A stretch of DNA of 5,262 nucleotides from Clostridia bacterium. Lineage in GTDB: Bacteria; Bacillota; Clostridia; Oscillospirales; CAG-272. The translations under genes and the position numbers were made by a program. The DNA is taken from contig CAAGJL010000248.1 in the NCBI GenBank assembly GCA_900770145.1, positions 1 through 5,262 on the forward strand, in the 5' to 3' direction. Below the pieces are notes generated by a model. It searched no databases. It saw nothing but the letters and a program-made list of their open reading frames with translations, and was not told the origin of the DNA. Below are positions 1-4,739 of this stretch, in pieces. Numbering within the stretch: position 1 is the stretch's first letter; the number at the start of each line of letters is the position of its first letter.

Positions 1-20
1 GACGTGTGCTCTTCCGATCT
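1..20. other. Illumina adapter remnant (not genomic)
   Basis: These 20 bases are identical to the 3' end of the common Illumina TruSeq read-2 adapter, which finishes ...GTGCTCTTCCGATCT. Genomic sequence therefore begins at base 21. On the minus strand the adapter reads in frame with the partial coding sequence at 21-245 and would add six false residues (RSEEHT) to it, so a gene caller would join the artefact onto a real protein. No adapter is visible at the right edge of the window. Confidence 0.95.
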
Positions 21-245
21 GTTATCGCGGAAGCGGCAAAGCGCCTCTGTCGAGTCAATCCGATAGGGGTCATATTTGGTGCCCTTACCGGGGAGGTTTG
101 CGGTATCCTCTACCGTCTCTCCCCAAAAAACGCCGCGGATGTTGTGGGCTTTTTTGGACTCATTGGAAACACCGACAAACACCAGAAAAGCAAGCCCCAA
201 CAGCAGTGCGATTGCAAAAGGAAGATATTTCTTCACCCGTGTCAT
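21..245 (-). CDS. Membrane-anchored or secreted surface protein, N-terminal fragment
   Basis: This is the first 75 codons of a gene truncated by the contig end. The ATG at 245 overlaps the TGA of the upstream glycosyltransferase gene as ATGA, and an AAAGGAG site at 260-254 sits 8 bases before it, so translational coupling is likely. The N-terminus has basic residues (R3, K5, K6) followed by one hydrophobic stretch at about residues 8-26 and then a polar region, which fits a signal peptide or signal anchor. No lipobox cysteine follows the hydrophobic stretch. Residues 53-69 read GxGTxxDPYxIxSTEAL. This resembles the short motif that often opens extracellular beta-helix or repeat regions in surface proteins of Firmicutes and Bacteroidetes (from memory, not a search). 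The protein is inferred to be exported. Its function is unknown because nearly all of it is missing. It is the third gene of the minus-strand operon with the PHP phosphatase and the GT8 enzyme. Confidence 0.72.
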
Positions 246-1267
246 CCTTGTTTCTCCTTTGCCCGTAGCTCTTTTTGCATCCGCTTTTCGGCGGCACGGA
301 ACTGTTGCCTTTGCGCCAGCGAAAAAATCCACAAAAACACACTGCGGGGCAACAGCCGGTAAAGCGCGCGTTCCACAACGAAAATCGCACCTTTGTTCGG
401 CACCGGCGGGTGGTCGGCAAACACGGATTCGGCTTTGTTTTTCAGCCAGATCTCCCGCGCCGGGTGCACGGAATTTTTGTGCCACGGGAACTGCCCGCAA
501 AAGCGGTATGTATGGTAAATCACCGGGTTTTTGCGGGAAAAATCAATCTCTTCCTTGGAATAATAGCATTTCTTGCCGTAGCGGCGGAAATACGCCCGGT
601 CGGAGTAGGCAAGGTGCGCCGGTTGCAGATTATATTGCGGCAAAAGCCAATGAACTCTGTTTTTCAGCAGAATGTTCAGCAAATCCTGATCCGGGTTCAT
701 ATAGCGGTGCCGCGGGTCATTCATCATTTCAAACAGACGCTCGGTGCAGTTTTGTTTTTTCCAATTCGGCACGTGAATAAAAAATACGCCCGCGTTAAAG
801 TACGGGTCCCCGGCGGAAAAGCCGATCTCATACGGATACACCCCCGCAATACTTTCCTGCACCACAGCGGCGGGTGCCTCCCCCAAATTTGCGGAAAACA
901 GCCCGGCAAGTGACCCGGCAAGCACAATATCGCAATCCAGATACAGCAGCCGCTCACAGTCAGGCTGAATGAACTTTTCAAAAAACAAACGAAGATTTGT
1001 CGTATACGAGCCACGGTACATAGGGATAATTCCCGCCTGCATTTCCCGGATATACGGCGCGGCGTCCACCACCAACAGCCGCCGACCCGCTCCGAAAGAG
1101 CCGACTTCGCTTTGCAGTTTTTGCAGCGTTTTTTCGCTGACCTCATCCGTCACCAGATAAATATCAATTTCCTCAGCATCCCGGTTGGAAGACAGCAAAG
1201 AATGTATAGACACCCCTGCAAAAGGCGAATAAGCCTCATTGCAGGCGTACAGAACCGAATACTTCAT
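242..1267 (-). CDS. Glycosyltransferase family 8 protein
   Basis: A complete 341-residue enzyme of the GT-A fold. Family 8 enzymes transfer a hexose, usually galactose or glucose from a UDP-sugar, onto lipopolysaccharide, capsule or protein glycans at the cytoplasmic face, and retain the anomeric configuration. The diagnostic parts are present in order: an N-terminal nucleotide-binding segment (residues 3-45), the metal-binding DxD motif in YLDCDIV (D111, D113), YFNAGVFFI (156-164), NPDQDLLN (191-198), and a C-terminal YHTYRFCGQFPWH block (251-263) matching the family's H-x-x-G-x-x-K-P-W region, with Phe where Lys is usual. Residues 292-341 form a basic, partly amphipathic tail that could associate with the membrane. 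The start is preceded by only a weak site (GTGAG about 6 bases upstream). The gene lies 69 bases after the PHP phosphatase and overlaps the next gene by 4 bases. The neighbours suggest surface glycan assembly. Donor and acceptor cannot be read from sequence. Confidence 0.92.
   Translation of the reverse strand: MKYSVLYACNEAYSPFAGVSIHSLLSSNRDAEEIDIYLVTDEVSEKTLQKLQSEVGSFGAGRRLLVVDAAPYIREMQAGIIPMYRGSYTTNLRLFFEKFIQPDCERLLYLDCDIVLAGSLAGLFSANLGEAPAAVVQESIAGVYPYEIGFSAGDPYFNAGVFFIHVPNWKKQNCTERLFEMMNDPRHRYMNPDQDLLNILLKNRVHWLLPQYNLQPAHLAYSDRAYFRRYGKKCYYSKEEIDFSRKNPVIYHTYRFCGQFPWHKNSVHPAREIWLKNKAESVFADHPPVPNKGAIFVVERALYRLLPRSVFLWIFSLAQRQQFRAAEKRMQKELRAKEKQG
254..260 (-). promoter_or_regulatory. Ribosome binding site inside the GT8 gene
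   Basis: AAAGGAG on the minus strand lies 8 bases before the ATG at 245, within the last codons of the glycosyltransferase gene. It fixes the start of the truncated downstream gene and supports coupled translation of the two proteins. Confidence 0.65.
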
Positions 1268-1336
1268 GATTTCTCACTTTCACCGATATTCGCCTGACAG
1301 GAGGTACCCGAAAGGCATCGTCAGAATTACTTGCGC
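1268..1336 (-). other. Intercistronic gap between PHP phosphatase and GT8
   Basis: A 69-base spacer within the minus-strand operon. I see no TTGACA/TATAAT pair on the minus strand, so GT8 is probably transcribed from the promoter at 2133-2104. The spacer contains a weak inverted repeat, CTGAC at 1294-1298 with GTCAG at 1320-1324. Its loop is 21 bases and no T-run follows, so it does not look like a terminator. It could be a processing or stabilising hairpin, but support is slight. Confidence 0.4.
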
Positions 1337-2071
1337 TCAGTGCGAAATTGCGGCGCCCGCTTCTTGTGTCGGGCACTGCGTACCGGTCAGCGGCTCCGCA
1401 CCCGCGATCAGGCGGGCGGTGCGGGCAAAGACCGCGTCGGCAAGCGGATATTTCTGCCGCAGGCGCGAAAACGCGCGATAGCCTTTCGGCGAGTCCCCGT
1501 GCAGGTCACTGCCGAGCGCCACAATCTGCTCATTGGCAAGCAACTCCGCATAGCGGGAGGTGCCGAACAGGCGGAACAGCGCCGAGGCGTTGATCTGCGC
1601 GAGAAACCCGTCGGACAACAGTTTTTCCACATCCCGGAAAGGGTATCGGTCAATATGCGCCAGCACCACGGTAAAACCCAGTTTGCGGATGGCGTACACC
1701 GTGGCAAGCAGGGTGCCGTCCCATTCTCTGGTCGGCATTTCCAACAGTATCACGCCGGTGCCTTTGATACACAGCGCCTGCAACTCTTCCCGTTCCATCC
1801 GGTCAAGGAAAGGGCAGACCGCCACTTCCGCGCCGAGATACACGCGCGGGAATTCCGAACCGCGGCGGGAAACCAACCGCTCTGCCGCCGCCGCGCGCCG
1901 GGCGATAAACCGATCCGGATTGTCCTGATCCGGGTAAAAATGAGGGGTCGCCACCACGGCGTCGGTGCCGCCCTGCCGGATCAGCTCCAGCTGCGCCAGG
2001 GAAGTTACCGTATGGCGGGAGCCGTGATCCGCCCCCGGAAGAATGTGCGCATGAAAGTCGATGATCGGCAT
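1337..2071 (-). CDS. PHP-domain tyrosine-protein phosphatase, CpsB/YwqE type
   Basis: A 244-residue protein, the usual length for the CpsB/CapC/YwqE family. These metal-dependent phosphatases remove phosphate from tyrosines of the bacterial tyrosine kinases that control capsule and exopolysaccharide export. The PHP metal-site motifs are all recognisable: DFHAHILPG (H7, H9), D15-H16-G17, ATPH (H44), GAEV (E82), LLEMP (E111), LAHIDRY (H139) and SDLHG (D189, H191). In the standard motif the residue before Gly17 is Asp, whereas here it is His16. ATG 2071 is chosen because AGGAGGGG (2082-2075) lies 3 bases before it. An in-frame GTG at 2089 would place that site inside the coding sequence. It is the first gene of the operon, under a consensus promoter, followed by a glycosyltransferase. 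No cognate kinase or Wzz-like gene is present in the window. The phosphatase role is inferred from the family, and a related phosphoesterase activity is the main alternative. Confidence 0.88.
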   Translation of the reverse strand: MPIIDFHAHILPGADHGSRHTVTSLAQLELIRQGGTDAVVATPHFYPDQDNPDRFIARRAAAAERLVSRRGSEFPRVYLGAEVAVCPFLDRMEREELQALCIKGTGVILLEMPTREWDGTLLATVYAIRKLGFTVVLAHIDRYPFRDVEKLLSDGFLAQINASALFRLFGTSRYAELLANEQIVALGSDLHGDSPKGYRAFSRLRQKYPLADAVFARTARLIAGAEPLTGTQCPTQEAGAAISH

Positions 2072-2074
2072 ATT

Positions 2075-2082
2075 CCCCTCCT
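2075..2082 (-). promoter_or_regulatory. Strong ribosome binding site deciding the PHP phosphatase start
   Basis: AGGAGGGG on the minus strand, 3 bases before ATG 2071 (5 bases if the core is taken as AGGAGG). It rules out the in-frame GTG at 2089, which lies upstream of the site. Confidence 0.9.
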
Positions 2083-2103
2083 GTATCACTTTTTGCTTTC
2101 TTT

Positions 2104-2133
2104 ATTATAGCACGTCGCATACCTGTTTGTCAA
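2104..2133 (-). promoter_or_regulatory. Sigma-A type promoter of the PHP-GT8 operon
   Basis: On the minus strand TTGACA (2133-2128) and TATAAT (2109-2104) are both perfect consensus hexamers, separated by 18 bases. Transcription would start near 2097 and give a leader of about 26 bases before ATG 2071. This leader is too short for a riboswitch, so any control is likely to act at the promoter itself. Confidence 0.88.
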
Positions 2134-2160
2134 CCGGAGGAAAAAAGAGTAAAATTCCGC

Positions 2161-2189
2161 TTTTCTTTTTGCCCCAAATGTGCTATACT
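2161..2189 (+). promoter_or_regulatory. Probable ligA promoter with extended -10
   Basis: TATACT at 2184-2189 is preceded by TG at 2181-2182, one base upstream of the hexamer, which is an extended -10 element. The -35 position at 17-base spacing (2161-2166, TTTTCT) matches consensus poorly, as is common for extended -10 promoters. The predicted start near 2196 gives a leader of about 36 bases. It is divergent from, and does not overlap, the promoter at 2133-2104. Confidence 0.65.
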
Positions 2190-2220
2190 ATTGCCAACAG
2201 ACTTTTGCCGCAAGGCGCCC

Positions 2221-2226
2221 GGAGGG
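2221..2226 (+). promoter_or_regulatory. Ribosome binding site deciding the ligA start
   Basis: GGAGGG lies 5 bases before ATG 2232. The reading frame stays open for 57 codons further upstream to 2061, but that stretch contains the divergent promoters and no family-like sequence, so ATG 2232 is the start. Confidence 0.9.
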
Positions 2227-2231
2227 ACGTT

Positions 2232-4241
2232 ATGGAACTGGAAGAAAAAATCAAAAAACTGCGCCGCCAACTGCTGTATCACGCCAAGCGCTATTATGTG
2301 GACGACGACCCGGAAATTTCGGATTTTGAATACGACCGGATGTATGCCGAACTCTTAAAACTGGAAGCCGAGCACCCGGAGCTTTACGATCCCGCTTCCC
2401 CCACTCAGCGTGTGGGCGGCGCCGCGCTGGATCGCTTTGAAAAGGTCACGCACGAGGTGCAGATGAACTCCCTGACCGACGTGTTTTCCTTTGCGGAATT
2501 GGAGGATTTTCTCACCGGGGTCAGCGCCGCGCTGCCCGGTGCGGAGTATTCGGTAGAGCCGAAAATCGACGGGTTGTCGGTCGCCCTGCGTTATGAAAAC
2601 GGCGTGCTGGTGCAGGGCGCCACGCGCGGTGACGGCTTTGTCGGCGAGGACGTGACCGCCAACATCAAAACCATCTTTTCCATCCCTTTGACCCTGCCGG
2701 AGCCGCTCTCCTTTACCGTGCGTGGAGAGGTCTATATGCCCCGTGCCGTTTTTCAGAAACTGAACGAAAAGCGCGAAGCGGCGGGGTTGTCGCTGTTCGC
2801 CAACCCGCGCAACGCGGCGGCTGGGTCCCTTCGTCAGCTTGACCCCAAAATTGCGGCGGAACGCAAACTGGACATTTTCGTGTTCAACTTTCAGGCAGGC
2901 TCTCCGTATCTTGACGGGCACGCCCCGGCACTGCACAGCGAGACGTTGAACCGGCTGGAGAAACTCGGCTTTCACGTGATCGGCAACCGCACGCTGGAGA
3001 CCACCGCCGCCGGGATTGAGGCGCAGATTGACAAAATCGGCGCCCTGCGGGATTCCCTGCCTTTTGACATTGACGGCGTGGTTATCAAAATCAACCGTCT
3101 TGCCGACCGCGCGGTACTCGGCGAGGGCACCAACACCCCGAAATGGGCGGTGGCTTACAAATTCCCGCCCGAGCAAAAAGAAACCAAACTGCTGGACGTG
3201 GAGATTGCCGTGGGGCGCACCGGCGTGCTGACCCCCACCGCAATTCTGTCTCCCGTGCGTCTGGCGGGAACCACCGTTTCCCGCGCGACGCTGCATAACG
3301 AGGACTTCATCCGGGAGCGGGACATCCACATCGGAGACACCGTTGTCGTGCAGAAAGCGGGCGACATTATCCCGGAGGTGGTGCGCGCCATCCCCGAAAA
3401 ACGCACCGGCGGGGAGTCCGACTTCCGGTTCCCCTCCGTCTGCCCCTCCTGCGGGGAGCCGGTTTTCCGCGATGAGGACGAGGGCGCGGCGTGGCGATGC
3501 ACCAACAGTGCCTGCCCGGCGCAGCTCTCCCGCGGAATTGAGCACTTTGCCTCCAAGGACGCGATGGACATTGAGGGGTTGGGACCCCAGTTGGTGGAGG
3601 CACTGCTCTCGGCAGGGCTGATTCATGACGCGGCAGACCTCTATACGCTTCACGCCGCCGACATTGCGGCGCTGGAACGCATGGGCGAAAAATCCGCGGC
3701 AAATCTGATTGCCGCCATTGAAAAATCCAAGGGCGCGGGGCTGGAACGGCTGATTTTCGCCCTTGGCATCCGCAGTATCGGGCAGGTTGCCGCCGCCGCG
3801 CTTGCCGCGCGCTACCGCACGCTGGAAGCCTGCTTTGCCGCCACCAAAGAAGAACTGGTCGCCATTGAGGATTTCGGCGAAATCACGGCGGACTACGTGT
3901 TAAACTATTTCACCCACCCGCAAAACGTGGCGCTCTGCCGTCGGCTTGCCGAGGCGGGGGTGCTGACCGAAGCCACCGCCGCCCCCGTGGGCGATACGCT
4001 GACGGGGCTGACCTTTGTGCTGACCGGCACCCTGCCGACGATGACCCGGGACGAAGCCACGGAGCGCATCCGCGCCGCAGGCGGCAAGGTGACCGGCTCC
4101 GTCTCCAAAAAAACCTCCTTTGTGGTGGCGGGGGAAGAAGCCGGCTCCAAACTGACCAAAGCCAAAACGCTTGGTGTGGCGGTGATCGACGAGGAGGGGC
4201 TGTTGCGGCTGTTGACCGACGGCGTTGCCGGCGGACAGTAA
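2232..4241 (+). CDS. ligA: NAD-dependent DNA ligase LigA
   Basis: A complete 669-residue protein, matching the family length of about 670. It seals 5'-phosphate/3'-hydroxyl nicks in duplex DNA using NAD+ in replication and repair, and is normally essential. Domains in order: domain Ia, the NMN-binding helices, with YHAKRYYVDDDPEISDFEYD at 16-35; the adenylation domain with catalytic Lys111 in EPKIDG, then RGDGFVGED (132-140), RGEVYMP (164-170), NPRNAAAGSLRQLD (191-204), FDIDGVVIKIN (278-288) and PKWAVAYKFPP (303-313); the OB fold with VGRTGVLTPTA (327-337) and GDIIPEV (377-383); a four-Cys zinc finger (C404, C407, C423, C428); helix-hairpin-helix repeats at about 435-585; and a C-terminal BRCT domain (about 588-662). 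All key residues are present and no frameshift is seen. It is transcribed alone from its own promoter and is followed by a terminator. The neighbouring genes are functionally unrelated. Confidence 0.98.
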   Translation: MELEEKIKKLRRQLLYHAKRYYVDDDPEISDFEYDRMYAELLKLEAEHPELYDPASPTQRVGGAALDRFEKVTHEVQMNSLTDVFSFAELEDFLTGVSAALPGAEYSVEPKIDGLSVALRYENGVLVQGATRGDGFVGEDVTANIKTIFSIPLTLPEPLSFTVRGEVYMPRAVFQKLNEKREAAGLSLFANPRNAAAGSLRQLDPKIAAERKLDIFVFNFQAGSPYLDGHAPALHSETLNRLEKLGFHVIGNRTLETTAAGIEAQIDKIGALRDSLPFDIDGVVIKINRLADRAVLGEGTNTPKWAVAYKFPPEQKETKLLDVEIAVGRTGVLTPTAILSPVRLAGTTVSRATLHNEDFIRERDIHIGDTVVVQKAGDIIPEVVRAIPEKRTGGESDFRFPSVCPSCGEPVFRDEDEGAAWRCTNSACPAQLSRGIEHFASKDAMDIEGLGPQLVEALLSAGLIHDAADLYTLHAADIAALERMGEKSAANLIAAIEKSKGAGLERLIFALGIRSIGQVAAAALAARYRTLEACFAATKEELVAIEDFGEITADYVLNYFTHPQNVALCRRLAEAGVLTEATAAPVGDTLTGLTFVLTGTLPTMTRDEATERIRAAGGKVTGSVSKKTSFVVAGEEAGSKLTKAKTLGVAVIDEEGLLRLLTDGVAGGQ

Positions 4242-4336
4242 TTCCAAGTTGCAGCAATAATATTCCAATTTTGATTGATTAAAATTCCGATTTCTTTCCG
4301 ACAATTGTTTAACGGTTGCCGGAAAGATTTCTTTTT
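4242..4336 (+). other. AT-rich spacer after ligA
   Basis: A markedly AT-rich stretch between the convergent ligA and small Cys-rich genes. Besides the terminator at 4293-4338 it contains a weak all-AT inverted repeat, AATTTT paired with AAAATT, at about 4267-4286, and two copies of ATTCCAA. Neither supports a function on its own. Confidence 0.45.
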
Positions 4337-4338
4337 TT
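4293..4338 (+). terminator. Intrinsic terminator of ligA
   Basis: TCTTTCCG (4293-4300) pairs exactly with CGGAAAGA (4320-4327). The stem can extend inward by CAA/TTG after one A-C mismatch, leaving a loop of about 11 bases. A T-rich tail, TTTCTTTTTTT (4328-4338), follows directly. This is a classic rho-independent terminator 51 bases after the ligA stop. The opposite strand lacks a clean U-run after the stem, so bidirectional action is less likely. Its tail overlaps the TAA of the convergent gene at 4337-4339. Confidence 0.88.
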
Positions 4339-4603
4339 ACAGGATCTCATCGGAAAACCCCAGTTCCTCCAAAAGTGCCGGGGTATCCTCACACCCGATC
4401 AGATCCAGGAGAGCGTCGGTTTCCAACAGTGCCGCGCACTCCCCGCACACCGTGCTTCCCCCCCGGCAGAACACCCGCTCCCCGCTGTACAGGTTCCTGC
4501 CGCAAACCGTGCATTCCGTTACCGGAAACCCGCGCTCCGCCAGTTCCCCGTCATCTCCGGGGCACCCGCAAGGGCAGTAGTACCGCCCGCAGATATCACA
4601 CAT
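4337..4603 (-). CDS. Small cysteine-rich, probably zinc-binding protein
   Basis: An 88-residue protein I cannot assign to a named family. It has 11 cysteines: C2, C5, C10, C12, C14, C31, C34, C46, C53, C56 and C71. The N-terminus has CDIC (2-5) and then CPCGC (10-14). CTVC (31-34) with CGEC (53-56) forms a zinc-ribbon-like pair of CxxC knuckles. Residues 57-88 are an acidic, Leu-rich helix-like tail without lysine or arginine. No signal peptide or membrane segment is seen, so it is probably cytoplasmic. Start ATG 4603 is chosen because AAAGGAGG (4616-4609) lies 5 bases before it. An in-frame start at 4627 would lie upstream of that site. Similar small zinc-ribbon proteins led by CxxC motifs are common hypothetical proteins in Clostridia. 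Whether it binds metal, nucleic acid or a protein partner is unknown. It is divergent from the ABC-F gene and convergent with ligA. I saw no convincing promoter of its own. Confidence 0.78.
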   Translation of the reverse strand: MCDICGRYYCPCGCPGDDGELAERGFPVTECTVCGRNLYSGERVFCRGGSTVCGECAALLETDALLDLIGCEDTPALLEELGFSDEIL

Positions 4604-4608
4604 CCAAA

Positions 4609-4616
4609 CCTCCTTT
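4609..4616 (-). promoter_or_regulatory. Strong ribosome binding site of the Cys-rich small gene
   Basis: AAAGGAGG on the minus strand, 5 bases before ATG 4603. It is the main reason for treating this short reading frame as a real gene and for fixing its start. Confidence 0.85.
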
Positions 4617-4620
4617 CCCC

Positions 4621-4649
4621 TTGACAAAACGCAAGGATTTCTATATAAT
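4621..4649 (+). promoter_or_regulatory. Perfect-consensus promoter of the ABC-F gene
   Basis: TTGACA (4621-4626) and TATAAT (4644-4649) are both perfect and are separated by the optimal 17 bases. The predicted start is near 4656, giving a leader of about 84 bases. The -35 hexamer lies within a short inverted repeat, CCTTG (4619-4623) and CAAGG (4632-4636), and only 18 bases upstream of the divergent Cys-rich gene start. A regulator or polymerase bound here could affect both genes. Confidence 0.9.
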
Positions 4650-4660
4650 AATGTTTGTTT

Positions 4661-4680
4661 CGGCGGGTTTTCCCCCGCCG
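4661..4680 (+). promoter_or_regulatory. Hairpin at the start of the ABC-F leader
   Basis: CGGCGGG (4661-4667) pairs perfectly with CCCGCCG (4674-4680) across a 6-base TTTTCC loop. It begins about 5 bases after the predicted transcription start. No T-run follows (the next bases are TTATTCAG), so it is not a standard terminator. It could stabilise the RNA 5' end or belong to a regulatory leader structure. Confidence 0.55.
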
Positions 4681-4693
4681 TTATTCAGTATAT

Positions 4694-4705
4694 CGCCGCG
4701 CGGCG
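4694..4705. repeat. 12-base GC palindrome in the ABC-F leader
   Basis: CGCCGCGCGGCG is its own reverse complement. As RNA it can fold as a 4-base-pair stem with a GCGC loop. Its half-arms can also pair with the arms of the upstream hairpin: CGGCG 4661-4665 with CGCCG 4694-4698, or CGCCG 4676-4680 with CGGCG 4701-4705. As DNA it could instead be a binding site. Confidence 0.45.
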
Positions 4706-4739
4706 CATTTGTCGTCAACGCCCGGCAGAAGGAGGAAGA

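Noticed and set aside
76..913. Long open frames on the plus strand opposite the glycosyltransferase
   Set aside because: The minus-strand frame carries all the GT8 motifs. The plus-strand frames have no family features and no credible start signal.
1299..1304. AGGAGG on the plus strand in the PHP-GT8 spacer
   Set aside because: No plausible plus-strand gene follows. The downstream frames are shadows of the PHP gene on the other strand.
1294..1324. CTGAC/GTCAG inverted repeat as an intra-operon terminator
   Set aside because: The stem is only 5 base pairs with a 21-base loop, and no T-run follows on either strand.
2072..2089. GTG start at 2089 for the PHP phosphatase
   Set aside because: It lies upstream of the AGGAGGGG site that serves ATG 2071. 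The family's sequence begins M-x-x-x-D-x-H-x-H, as the ATG 2071 product does.
2061..2231. A 57-codon N-terminal extension of LigA
   Set aside because: It spans the divergent promoters and is unlike any ligase sequence. ATG 2232 has GGAGGG in place and gives the normal family length.
2355..3653. A 432-codon open frame on the minus strand opposite ligA
   Set aside because: It is a shadow of the GC-rich ligA codons. The translation is low-complexity in Gly, Arg, His and Val with no recognisable domain, and no ribosome binding site or promoter is seen.
4604..4680. A promoter for the Cys-rich gene on the minus strand
   Set aside because: TATTAT- and TATATA-like hexamers occur, but only as the opposite strand of the ABC-F -10 region, and no acceptable -35 lies 16-18 bases upstream. 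The position of its promoter stays open.
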